A DNA stretch of 64,000 nucleotides from an uncultured Oscillospiraceae bacterium (lineage in GTDB: Bacteria > Bacillota > Clostridia > Oscillospirales > Oscillospiraceae). The notes under the pieces were generated by a model that did no database searches, was not told where the DNA came from, and saw only the letters and a list, made by a program, of their open reading frames with translations. Of this stretch, positions 51,178 through 59,444 are shown in pieces. The DNA lies in the NCBI GenBank assembly GCA_934670025.1, contig CAKUOS010000004.1, positions 1 to 64,000 of the forward strand, given 5' to 3'. Numbering within the stretch: position 1 is the stretch's first letter; every line of letters starts with the position of its first letter. The position numbers and the translations under genes are program-made.

Positions 51178-52227
51178 ATGCACAAGTGCTTGATCACATT
51201 GATGACGAAACGCTTTGAAACGCTTGCGGAGGAGCGTCTTCAGCTGGCGGATACGATCTCCCGGCTGGAGCAGGCCGGCTTTACGGTGGATATCTGCTGG
51301 GTGGACAAGGAAAATGAAGCGCATTTTATTGAACAGCTGCAAGGCGCGGAGACGGTTTTCTGCTGTGGAAATCCGCCGCTGAACCGCCATGTGCTGGAAA
51401 ACTGCCCGGATCTGCGGCTGATCCAGCGGGACGGGATCGGCGTCGACAGCATCGACGCAGCTGCGGCGACGGACTGCGGGATCCTTGTGTGCAATGTCGT
51501 GGGATATTGCATCGAAGAGCTTGCCGTCAACGCGCTTGCGATGGCGCTGGCGAATCTGCGCAATACTGCGCGCTATGACCGGCGGATGCGCCGCGGAGAA
51601 TGGCCCAAGGGCGCCGAGCGCGCGCCGCGCAGACTCAGTACGCTGACGTTTGGCCTGTTCGGCTTCGGCGGCAGCGGCGCAGCGTTGGCGAAAATGGTCA
51701 GAAACGGGTTTGGGTGCCGTGTTCTGGCATATGACCCGTATCCAAACCGGAAACAGGCGGAGGAACTCGGCGTGGAGCTTGTCAGCTTTGATGAAATGCT
51801 GGCCGGTTCGGATATCGTTTCGATCCACGCGCCGCTGCTGAAGAGCACATACCATGCGTTTGACCGCGCGGCTTTTTCAAAAATGCGTCCGAATGCGATT
51901 CTGATCAATATTTCACGCGGTGGGATCATTGACGAGGATGCGCTTGTGGAGGCATTGGAGACGGGGAAGATCGACTCCGCCGGACTGGATGTGTTTGAGC
52001 ATGAGCCGCTTCCTGCCTCCAGCCGTCTTTTGCAGCTGGAGCAGACGATCCTGTCTCCGCACAGCTCCTTCCAGGGCGTGGAGGCGCGGCAGAAGCAGAT
52101 CAAGCTGTCGACGCTGCTGCCGTCCAGGATCATTTTCTCGAAAGAAGTCTATACGAAATACCTCATCAATAAAGACGTGCTCGATCGTCTGACCGGATAC
52201 AGGGTCCTGTGTGATCTGGAAGCGTAG
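51178..52227 (+). CDS. D-isomer-specific 2-hydroxyacid dehydrogenase
   Basis: The product is 349 residues from ATG 51178 (GAGGAG upstream). Catalytic Arg is in LIQRDGIGVDSID, the NAD motif is GLFGFGGSGAALAKMV, Glu is in LDVFEHEPLP and His in SPHSSFQGVEARQ. The NAD loop has GFGGSG rather than GxGxxG in the most common spacing. It resembles phosphoglycerate-dehydrogenase-like catabolic enzymes. In this operon it may interconvert a hydroxy acid with the oxo acid used by the RraA-type aldolase. Confidence 0.85.
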   Translation: MHKCLITLMTKRFETLAEERLQLADTISRLEQAGFTVDICWVDKENEAHFIEQLQGAETVFCCGNPPLNRHVLENCPDLRLIQRDGIGVDSIDAAAATDCGILVCNVVGYCIEELAVNALAMALANLRNTARYDRRMRRGEWPKGAERAPRRLSTLTFGLFGFGGSGAALAKMVRNGFGCRVLAYDPYPNRKQAEELGVELVSFDEMLAGSDIVSIHAPLLKSTYHAFDRAAFSKMRPNAILINISRGGIIDEDALVEALETGKIDSAGLDVFEHEPLPASSRLLQLEQTILSPHSSFQGVEARQKQIKLSTLLPSRIIFSKEVYTKYLINKDVLDRLTGYRVLCDLEA

Positions 52228-52259
52228 GGCGATTGAAAGAAATTAGTAAACGAGTGGGC

Positions 52260-52297
52260 TGAAAATTGTTTCATTGAGAATCAAAGTATGTTATAGT
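52260..52297 (+). promoter_or_regulatory. rpiR-like gene promoter with inverted repeat
   Basis: TGAAA-ATTG-TTTCA (52260-52273) is a perfect inverted repeat at the -35 position, and TATAGT (52292-52297) is a likely -10 box. The repeat is similar (10 of 14) to TGAAACTAGTTCCG at 47197-47210, so it may be the operator of the regulator encoded here. Confidence 0.5.
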
Positions 52298-52324
52298 AAA
52301 TCTGTAAAAGAGAGGAGGATCGCA

Positions 52325-53230
52325 ATGAAGCAGATGACAGCGCAGACACCGGATTATATTGCGCGGATCCGGCTCCGTTACCCGTCCATGTGCGGCGCAG
52401 AGCAAAAACTTGCAGATTTCTTTTTGACCAGAGATCGGTCGCTGCCGGTGGAAGACAGTGTAAAGCGGCTGGCACAGAAAGCGGATGTGAGCGTTGCCTC
52501 TGTCGTTCGCTTCTGTCAGGAACTTGGTTACTCCGGATATGCAGAATTCAAATTGATGACGCAGCAGGTCGGCTTTCTTCCGAGTGTCGGAAATTTTGTG
52601 CTGAGCGAGGAAACCTCGGCTGCGCAGCTGAAAAAGAACATCAGCGAATTTACAAGCCACGGGATCCAGAAGTGCGCGCAAATGCTGGATGATGCGCAGA
52701 TCGAGGCAGCGATCGCAAAGATCTGTGCGGCAAAAAGTATGCTGATCTGCGGAATCGGAACCTCTGCTGGCATTGCGGTCTCCGCGGCAAATACGTTTAT
52801 GAGTCTCAGCATTCCCTGCATTCCGTTGTCGGAGGAGCTGCTGATGCTGCGCACGGCCTCCATGCTGGGAAGCGATGACGTTGTGCTTGCGATTACGAAC
52901 TGCGGTTCCGTGAAGCCCATTGTAGACGTGCTGATGCTTGCCCAGCAGGCGGGCGCTGCGACGATCCTGATCACCGGGGAAGAAACCTCACTGGCCAGAA
53001 AATATGCAGACCATGTTCTGTGTACGAATACCTACGGAAATCCAAGCACGCTGGATATGCTGACGGTGACGTCGTGCCAGCTGATAACGATCCAGATTCT
53101 CCAGGCCGGCTGCTTTGCGCACAGCGGCCAGGAAGTTCTTGACCATGTCCAGCAGAATGCCGCTTTGTCCGAGATGACCCGATATGGTTCGAACGTGGAT
53201 GAGGTGAAACGGACGAGGGTCAAGTTTTAG
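52325..53230 (+). CDS. RpiR-family transcriptional regulator with SIS domain
   Basis: The product is 301 residues from ATG 52325 (AGGAGG). Residues 1-80 are an HTH_6 domain (SVKRLAQKADVSVASVVRFC). Residues about 125-255 are a SIS sugar-phosphate isomerase-like domain (MLICGIGTSAGIAVSAANTF, VVLAITNCGSVKPIVDVL) that binds a phosphorylated metabolite. It ends the carboxylate module and probably controls it. Its codon use is less GC-rich than the window average, as in other genes of this module, hinting at acquisition as a block. Confidence 0.9.
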   Translation: MKQMTAQTPDYIARIRLRYPSMCGAEQKLADFFLTRDRSLPVEDSVKRLAQKADVSVASVVRFCQELGYSGYAEFKLMTQQVGFLPSVGNFVLSEETSAAQLKKNISEFTSHGIQKCAQMLDDAQIEAAIAKICAAKSMLICGIGTSAGIAVSAANTFMSLSIPCIPLSEELLMLRTASMLGSDDVVLAITNCGSVKPIVDVLMLAQQAGAATILITGEETSLARKYADHVLCTNTYGNPSTLDMLTVTSCQLITIQILQAGCFAHSGQEVLDHVQQNAALSEMTRYGSNVDEVKRTRVKF

Positions 53231-53297
53231 ACGCCTCCTGCTTTGCGGCTTCCCGCATAGAAATGCAATGCTGCACAGCGGTTGACGCATCTGCTGC

Positions 53298-53333
53298 AAA
53301 AAGAGCATCCCCATCCGGGGATGCTCTTTTTTT
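53298..53333 (+). terminator. Terminator after rpiR-like gene
   Basis: AAAAAGAGCATCCCC pairs with GGGGATGCTCTTTTT around ATCC, followed by more T. It also faces the remnant on the minus strand. Confidence 0.9.
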
Positions 53334-53339
53334 GCTCAA

Positions 53340-53669
53340 TCACAAAATGGGCGCAAGACGATCGATGTCCAGATCGACCTTCAGCAGGGATTCAAGGAGT
53401 GCGATCGTTTGCGCATTGCTGCATATGATTTCCTCAAACTCGATGCCGTTCTGCAAATACTCAAGGAAGGCGTTGACGATGCTCTTTTCCGTCACTTCGA
53501 TCAGATGCCGCTTGGGAACCGTATCCCGGCGGGCCTTTTCTATGATCATGGAATTATTGTTGATGATATAGATGCCGAAGTCGCCGCCGAACATACCGGG
53601 CGTATCCTCTTTTACAAGATGCGCTTCGAAATGCGGAAGTGTTTTCAGCTTCTGAAGATAATTTTCAAT
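53340..53669 (-). pseudogene. C-terminal remnant of an unidentified gene
   Basis: About 109 residues of convincing protein sequence (HFEAHLVKEDTPGMFGGDFG, NAFLEYLQNGIEFEEI, LLESLLKVDLDIDRL) end at a stop at 53340. Upstream of about 53669 the minus-strand frame turns into the antisense of a MATE gene, so the N-terminal part and start are missing. I do not recognise the family. It looks like the tail of a regulatory or cytoplasmic protein cut by a deletion or rearrangement. Confidence 0.6.
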
Positions 53670-53673
53670 AAAG

Positions 53674-54401
53674 CACCCGATATCACGACGCTGTCGCTGC
53701 CGTTTCTGGCCATTTACGACGCGGGTGCGGCGTTGTGCCGCAGCATCGGGAAAACGAATGTGACGATGAACGTCTCCATCGCTGCCAACGTGATCAATGT
53801 GATCGGCAACTGCGTGGGCGTATTCGTCTGGAAGCTGGGTGCGGCCGGCGTTGCATGGCCGTCGCTGATTTCCCGCGTATTTTCCGCCGTCGCGGTCACA
53901 GCCTATTGCTTCCGAAAGCAGAACTTTGTGCGGTACCGGCTTGCGGACATTCTCGCATGGGACGGCGCTCTTCTCAAAAAGGTCATGGGGATCGCGCTGC
54001 CGAACGGCGTGGAAAACGGCGTGCATCAGCTGGTCAAGGTGGCCCTTTCCGGCATGGTCGCACTGTTCGGTACGTACCAGATCGCGGCCAACGGCGTGGC
54101 GCAGAGCATCTGGGCGCTTTCGTCCGTGATGGGCTTTGCGCTGGCGCCGGTGTATACGACCGTTATCGGCCAGTGCATGGGCGCGCGGGATATTGATGCG
54201 GCGAATTTCTATTTCAGGAAGCTCAACAGGATCACGCTGTCGATCGCGGCGCGGCTCCTGTTTGCGGCAGTGTTCGGCCTGTGGCTGGGCTGGGGCGTGA
54301 TCGGCGTGGCGATCGGCATGAGCATCGACATCGTCTTCCGCGGCGCGATCTTCATCTGGCGGCTGAGATCGCAGAAATGGACGCAGTTCCGGTTGATCTG
54401 A
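53674..54401 (+). pseudogene. C-terminal half of a MATE-family efflux protein
   Basis: From about 53674 the plus strand encodes typical MATE sequence: TTLSLPFLAIYDAGAALCRS, a central IALPNGVENGVHQLVKVAL, the span ALSSVMGFALAPVYTTVIGQ and a normal C-terminus (AIFIWRLRSQKWTQFRLI). About 240 of the usual 440-460 residues remain. The frame stays open upstream to 53409 only because it reads the antisense of the minus-strand remnant, so the first spans and start are lost. It is probably not functional. Confidence 0.75.
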
Positions 54402-54471
54402 GATGCAAACCGGGCAGCCAGCGCGCAGCGCTTCAGGTATCATCCATCCTCCATCTCCATCCCATGAAAGA

Positions 54472-54508
54472 AACAGGAGCTGTCCGGAATTTTCCGGACA
54501 GCTCCTGC
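54472..54508 (-). terminator. Terminator of oligoendopeptidase gene
   Basis: CAGGAGCTGTCCGGAA pairs with TTCCGGACAGCTCCTG. On the minus strand a TTTCTTTC tail follows. It lies about 45 bases after the stop at 54554. Confidence 0.8.
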
Positions 54509-54553
54509 CGCTGTATCATACGTTTTTGAAAGAAGTGAAACGCCCGTCCGAGA

Positions 54554-56269
54554 TTATGCGCGCTGCGCCTGCGCTGCGATCTGCCTGAGCAGGATCTCCT
54601 CGGCGTAGCCGCAGGCGCGTTCGACGGAGCCGGGCTCGAAGGGGTTCGCCAGATTCGCGTAGCGCAGCGTCTCGAGATAGCTGCGGCTGCCGCCGGTCTT
54701 GCAGAGGTTCAGATAATCCTGCCAGGCCGATTCCCGATCCTCGGCGTATTTCTTCTTGAATTCCATCGCGCCCATCGTCGTGAGCGTATAGTTGATGTAG
54801 TAGAACGGATAGAGATAGATGTGCAGCTTGTGATACCAGTAGCCGCCGCGCGCCATAAATTCGTCGTCCGCATAGCGCCGCCACGGCATATACTTTTCCT
54901 CCAGCAGGTGCCACTGATACGTCCGTTCCTTCGGCGTCAGCTCGGGATGCGCGTAGCAGATGTGCTGGAATTCGTCCACGGCCACGCCGAAGGGCACGAA
55001 GGTGAGCGCCTCCTGCAAATGCGCGAAGCGGAACTTGTCCGCCTGACCGCCGAAGAACCACTCGGCGTAGGGATAGGCGAACTGCTCCATGGACATGGAG
55101 TGGATCTCCGCGATGTCGGTCGACTCGCTGTAATAGCCCGAGATGGGCTGGCTGCGCATGGCCATATAGCCGGCGAAGGCGTGGCCCAGCTCGTGCGTCA
55201 TGACCTGCATATCGAAGATCGTGTGGTTGAAGCACGAGAACACGAACGGCGCTTTCAGGCTCGGCAGGCTCGTCATATAGCCCGTGGAGGCCTTGCCCGG
55301 CTTGTTTTGCAGGTCCATCAGCTCATGGTCGATCATGAAGTCGATGAATTCGCCCGTTTCCGGGCTGATCTCGTGATACATCTTCTGCGCGGTTTTGACC
55401 ATGAAGGCGTCGTCGCCCGCGGGCTCGGCGTTGCCGTCCGGGAAGACCATCTTTTCGTCGTGCCACATGACATGGTCGATGCCGAGGCGCCTGGCCTGTG
55501 CGTCATAGAGCTTCTGGCACAGCGGAACGAGGAACGTGCGCACCTGCTCGCGGAAGGACGCGACCTCCTTCTCGCCGTAGTCCGTGCGGCCCTGCTCGAG
55601 ATAGCCGACGGGAATGTAGTTTTCGTAGCCGAGGTTTTTGCCCATCTGGTTGCGGATGCGGATCAGCTCGTCCCAGATCTCCTCCAGCCGCGGCTCGTTG
55701 GCCGCATAGAATTCGGAGTATGCCCTGACGGCGGCGGCGCGCATCGCGCGGTCGGGGTGCTCGAAGTATTTCTGCACGCCGTAGAGGTTCAGCGTCTTGC
55801 CGTCGAAGGGGATCTCGGCCGTGGCCATGATCTTCTGATATTCGTTGGTCAGACGGCTCTCCTGCTGGCGCAGCGGAACGTTGGCTTCGCAGTACAGCTT
55901 CTTTTGCAGATCCATGGAGACGAAATACTGTCTGCCGAATTCCTGCTCGATGTCCGGGCGGAAGGGGCCGGACGCGATGGCCTCGCTGAGCGCGACCTCC
56001 GCGCCGCTGAGCGTGGGCAGCGTGTCCTCCAGATAATTGATCTCCGCCTCATAAAATTCGTCGCGCGTGTCGAGCGTGTGGCGGATATGCGCGATGGAAA
56101 CCTGCGTGAACAGTTCGCAGTTCTCACGGTCGATCTCGAACATCAGCGCGCGCAGCGCCGCATAGCTCTGCGCGTGCTCGGCCGCAGCCTTCCATTCGGC
56201 GAGCTTTGCGCGGTGCGATTCCAGATCGGGGCGTTTGTATTCCAGCGTTGAAAACCTGTAATTGTCCAT
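54554..56269 (-). CDS. M3-family oligoendopeptidase F-like
   Basis: The product is 571 residues from MDNYRFSTLEYK (AGGAGA upstream); an upstream in-frame ATG at 56320 is less likely. Zinc motif: MTHELGHAFAGYM, third ligand Glu in IAEIHSMSMEQF, and the substrate-site HKLHIYLYPFYYINY near the C-terminus. The size and motifs fit PepF/M3B oligoendopeptidases, cytoplasmic enzymes that cleave short peptides. It has no signal peptide, unlike the lipoprotein M3 enzyme at 13976. Confidence 0.92.
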   Translation of the reverse strand: MDNYRFSTLEYKRPDLESHRAKLAEWKAAAEHAQSYAALRALMFEIDRENCELFTQVSIAHIRHTLDTRDEFYEAEINYLEDTLPTLSGAEVALSEAIASGPFRPDIEQEFGRQYFVSMDLQKKLYCEANVPLRQQESRLTNEYQKIMATAEIPFDGKTLNLYGVQKYFEHPDRAMRAAAVRAYSEFYAANEPRLEEIWDELIRIRNQMGKNLGYENYIPVGYLEQGRTDYGEKEVASFREQVRTFLVPLCQKLYDAQARRLGIDHVMWHDEKMVFPDGNAEPAGDDAFMVKTAQKMYHEISPETGEFIDFMIDHELMDLQNKPGKASTGYMTSLPSLKAPFVFSCFNHTIFDMQVMTHELGHAFAGYMAMRSQPISGYYSESTDIAEIHSMSMEQFAYPYAEWFFGGQADKFRFAHLQEALTFVPFGVAVDEFQHICYAHPELTPKERTYQWHLLEEKYMPWRRYADDEFMARGGYWYHKLHIYLYPFYYINYTLTTMGAMEFKKKYAEDRESAWQDYLNLCKTGGSRSYLETLRYANLANPFEPGSVERACGYAEEILLRQIAAQAQRA

Positions 56270-56358
56270 AGCGTTCTGATTTCTCCTTACATGATTGATA
56301 AACGGCACGGCGTTTTTCATAAATAGATTATACCATCAGACCTGTGGAAACACAATAT

Positions 56359-56448
56359 CATGCGCGCGAACGCGCGGCGGGTTCCTGCGCCTCCTGCGGA
56401 AAGTCCGCGATCGCTTTCTCCAGCCACGCGAGAAAGGGCTCGACCATG
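56359..56448 (-). pseudogene. Possible C-terminal gene remnant
   Basis: The minus strand encodes a short plausible protein tail (GMVEPFLAWLEKAIADFPQE then an Ala/Arg-rich end and a stop at 56359). Its upstream part is missing because the DNA beyond 56448 encodes a different protein on the other strand. It is weak evidence, listed because the neighbouring region is full of broken genes. Confidence 0.3.
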
Positions 56449-56898
56449 CCGGCCGGCGTGCCGTTTGAAACGCTGTTCCAGACCTATCGCGGCATGGTCG
56501 GCATCTCGAAGGATCTGCGCCGCTGCCCGGAGCGTGTGGAGCAGGCCCTGCAGGTCCTGTTTGACACGACCGTCGCGCCGCAGCTCAAAGCCTGCGATTT
56601 CAGCGCGCCGACGCCGAGCGTTGCCGGCAATTATATTATCATGATGGCGCACAGCATTCTGAACGAAAAACAGTTTGCGCGGTTCTACTGGCCGCATTTC
56701 AAAGCGATCTTTGATGCCGTCCACGCGCAGAACGGCACGATGTTCGTCTTCAGCGAGGCGCAGATCCTGCGGTTCGCGGACTTTATGGATGAGATCCCGA
56801 AGGGCTTTCAGGAGGCTGCACAGGCGCTGGATTTCCTGCCGCCGGAGCAGCGCAAACAGTTTCTGATGTTTCTGGCCGGCGTCGCACAGATGTTCTGA
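56446..56898 (+). pseudogene. Fragment of a uroporphyrinogen decarboxylase-like methyltransferase gene
   Basis: About 120 residues (VPFETLFQTYRGMVGISKDL, ILNEKQFARFYWPHFKAIFD, MFVFSEAQILRFADFMDEIP) resemble the middle of URO-D/MtaA-type proteins of Clostridia, normally 350-400 residues. The N-terminal part is missing and after EIPKG the sequence changes to an unrelated 30-residue tail (FQEAAQALDFLPPEQRKQFL...). There is no good ribosome binding site. It is a chimeric remnant rather than a working gene. Confidence 0.55.
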
Positions 56899-56944
56899 CC
56901 GGAGAAAAAGCGCTGGATAACCTGCGGTTCCTGTTTTTCTGCAA

Positions 56945-56978
56945 AAAACGCGGCGATCCCGGATGGATCGCCGCGTTT
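56945..56978 (-). terminator. Terminator of citrate lyase operon
   Basis: AAACGCGGCGATCC pairs with GGATCGCCGCGTTT, and the minus strand continues with a run of six T. It follows the CitXG stop at 56992. Confidence 0.88.
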
Positions 56979-56991
56979 GTGCGTTTCAAGA

Positions 56992-58359
56992 TCAAATCGC
57001 TGCTGCGTCCTGCTGCAAAAAGTGCAGAAAATACGTCATCGCCAGCAGATCCGCGCAGCCGCCCGGCGAGAGGTTTCTGCGGATCATCTCGCGGTCGAAC
57101 TGCACGAGCGCCGCGTGCGTCCCGTCGCCGCGCGAAAGGAGCCGGGCGGCATACTGCGCGGTGAAGGCCTGCGCGCGCTTTCCGCCGCGCGCGGCAAGAT
57201 TCGTATCCTGCACGCCGGCCATCAGGTGCAAAAGCGCGCAGATGCCCGCGCGTTCGAGACTGCTGCCCTCCCGCAGCGCCTTTTCCAGCGCCGGGAGCGC
57301 CAGATGGCGCACGCTGGGGAAGCCCTCCATCGCCTCGCCGCGCACGCCGCGCTGGCCGCAGCGCAGCCAAAGACGCTCGCCGGCGGTCCGACAGGTCTCC
57401 GCGCGCACGTCCGCAAGCGCCTTTTGCGCAGCCTCCCGCGCAAGCGCGGCGCATTCGGACAGAAGCGCCTCGGGATCCGTGCAGATGCCGTCTGCGGACC
57501 AGAGCCGTCCTGCCGCGGCGCACAAAAGCCCCATGGAATAGATCGCGCCCTTGTGCGTGTTGACGCCGCCGGTCGCCGCCAGCATGGCCCGTTCGGCGCG
57601 AAGCCCCTGCGCCTGCACGCGGCGGAAGGTTTCGTCCGGGTCGCGCGCGGCCGTTTCCTGCCCGATCTGCACCGCGCGCAGAAAATACGGGCTGATCGCC
57701 GCGGCGCTGGATAAAAACGTGAAGATATCCATGCCGCTGTGGCTTCCCGTGTTGGCCCGGTCGACAAGGCCGGGCTTCGGCGTCGTACAGACCTCGAAGT
57801 TCAGCGCCCGCACCGCCTGCGCGGCGACCCACTGCGCGTCCTTCTGCGCGAAATAACCGCGGATGACCGCTCGCGTCTTTGCTTGAAGCGCCTCTGCGCT
57901 ATGCACGCGGCGCGACGCGCAGCCGCTGCCGGGCTTTCCGCAGATCAGGCACCCGCGCGGCGGCTTTCGCAGCTGCGCGCGGCCGAGCTTGCGGCCGTCG
58001 GCGTCCAGAACGTCGAGATCGAAGAGTCTGCCCAGCGCGTCCTCATCCTCAAGCCGGATGCACAGCGCCTTGATGGCTGCCGCCTCGCCGCACAGCGCGT
58101 AAAGCCCCTCGGGACCTGTCGGCGCGTCGAAGAGCTGCTTGGCACGGATCTCGATCGATGTGCCGCGCAGCGCATCGTCCAGCCGCGCGCAGCCCTCGCG
58201 GAAGGCCCGGCGGATGGCCGCGGAGGTCTTGACGGGGCCTGCGATATTGAGTGTGAACGAAACGAGCGGCAGCGTATACCGTGCGAGCAGCTGCTGCTGG
58301 CGCTTTGCGCGCAGTTCGCGCGCGTCCAGTATTTCCATGAGCGTGACTTCGCGGTCCAT
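56992..58359 (-). CDS. citXG: CitX-CitG fusion: citrate lyase prosthetic-group synthesis and transfer
   Basis: The product is 455 residues from ATG 58359 (AAAGGAG at spacing 9). Residues 1-175 are CitX (LMEILDARELRAKRQQQLLA, VSFTLNIAGPVKTS, CLICGKPGSGCASRRVH), which loads the prosthetic group onto CitD. Residues about 180-455 are CitG (EVCTTPKPGLVDRANTGSHS, GGVNTHKGAIYSMGLLC), which makes the triphosphoribosyl-dephospho-CoA precursor from dephospho-CoA and ATP. The two are separate genes in Klebsiella and fused in several other bacteria. It closes the operon. Confidence 0.93.
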   Translation of the reverse strand: MDREVTLMEILDARELRAKRQQQLLARYTLPLVSFTLNIAGPVKTSAAIRRAFREGCARLDDALRGTSIEIRAKQLFDAPTGPEGLYALCGEAAAIKALCIRLEDEDALGRLFDLDVLDADGRKLGRAQLRKPPRGCLICGKPGSGCASRRVHSAEALQAKTRAVIRGYFAQKDAQWVAAQAVRALNFEVCTTPKPGLVDRANTGSHSGMDIFTFLSSAAAISPYFLRAVQIGQETAARDPDETFRRVQAQGLRAERAMLAATGGVNTHKGAIYSMGLLCAAAGRLWSADGICTDPEALLSECAALAREAAQKALADVRAETCRTAGERLWLRCGQRGVRGEAMEGFPSVRHLALPALEKALREGSSLERAGICALLHLMAGVQDTNLAARGGKRAQAFTAQYAARLLSRGDGTHAALVQFDREMIRRNLSPGGCADLLAMTYFLHFLQQDAAAI

Positions 58360-58378
58360 ATGCCGTCGCTCCTTTCGT

Positions 58379-59419
58379 TTAAAAATGCCGCACGTCGTCC
58401 GCGTTTCGGATCGCCGCCAAAACGGGCTGCGCTTCTTCGGAGCGCAGATACGCCCACGTCGCCGGCGGCACCAGCTCACGCGCCTGCGTCCAAGCGCCGT
58501 CGTGGATGGCCTGCCGCACATCGCTGGCGCTGACCGGTTTCCCGTTCAGGCAAAGCCGCGGCAGAACGGCGACGGCCAGCCCTGCCTGCGTCAGCGTCTG
58601 CTGCAAAACCGCATTGTACAGCCGCGTGACCCCGCTGGCCGGTTCTTCGCCCAAAAGCCGCGCCGAAACGCCGAGCGCCGCCGCGATTTTCACAAAAAGC
58701 GCCGCGTCCAATCGCGCGCCCGCCCTTGCCGCCGCGTCGCTGCCCTTGAGAAAATAGCCCGGGAACGTCACGGCGCTGATGAGATAGTCCTTCGTTTCAT
58801 GCAGGATCACGTTCGGCAGATCCCGCACGCCTGCCTGCACGAGCCGCAGCCGCACGTCCGCCGGGAAAAAGCTCCGGTCTTCGCTCAGAACGAACAGGTG
58901 TACGGCTTCATACCGCTGCGCCGCCTGTTCGACGAGATACCGGTGCCCCAGCGTGAAGGGATTCGCGTTCATGACGACAGCCGCTGCCGTGCCCGGCCTT
59001 CGCGTTTTGCAGAGCGCCGCGCAGAATTTTTCAAACCCGCGCTTCCGGTTTTCCATGAAAACGAGCGTGTCGTCCGGACGCGCGATCTCAAAAAAGCCGA
59101 GACTTTCAAAAAAGCGCGCGCTCTGCGGCTTTGTGTAGACAAAGAGGTGGAAATTGCCGCGCGCGGCCTGTACCTCTTCCAGATGCGTGACGATCCCGTT
59201 CAGAAGTCCCTCTCCCTGATGCGCCTTTGCCACGGCGAAGCAGCGCAGCGTGGAGGCGAAGCAGCTGCCGGTCGCAAGCAGCGTGTCCGCGTCGTCAAAG
59301 AGCCCGCAGGTGTAGTCCAGATGCGCGTCCAGCGTTAAATTTTCGCTCGCCAGAAGCGCGCGCACCTGCGCAAGACCGGCCTCGTCGCCGCGGGCGATCG
59401 CCCGGATCGCATATGCCAA
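58379..59419 (-). CDS. citC: [Citrate (pro-3S)-lyase] ligase
   Basis: The product is 346 residues from a TTG start with AAAGGAGG at spacing 8; no ATG fits. The N-terminal 130 residues are GNAT-like (KAHQGEGLLNGIVTHLEEVQ). The C-terminal part is an adenylyltransferase-like domain with NANPFTLGHRYLVEQAAQ, the HxGH-type nucleotide site. It acetylates the prosthetic group thiol with acetate and ATP, activating citrate lyase. It lies between citF and citXG. Confidence 0.93.
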   Translation of the reverse strand: MAYAIRAIARGDEAGLAQVRALLASENLTLDAHLDYTCGLFDDADTLLATGSCFASTLRCFAVAKAHQGEGLLNGIVTHLEEVQAARGNFHLFVYTKPQSARFFESLGFFEIARPDDTLVFMENRKRGFEKFCAALCKTRRPGTAAAVVMNANPFTLGHRYLVEQAAQRYEAVHLFVLSEDRSFFPADVRLRLVQAGVRDLPNVILHETKDYLISAVTFPGYFLKGSDAAARAGARLDAALFVKIAAALGVSARLLGEEPASGVTRLYNAVLQQTLTQAGLAVAVLPRLCLNGKPVSASDVRQAIHDGAWTQARELVPPATWAYLRSEEAQPVLAAIRNADDVRHF

Positions 59420-59444
59420 CTGCTTCGCCTCCTTTTGCGTGTTT

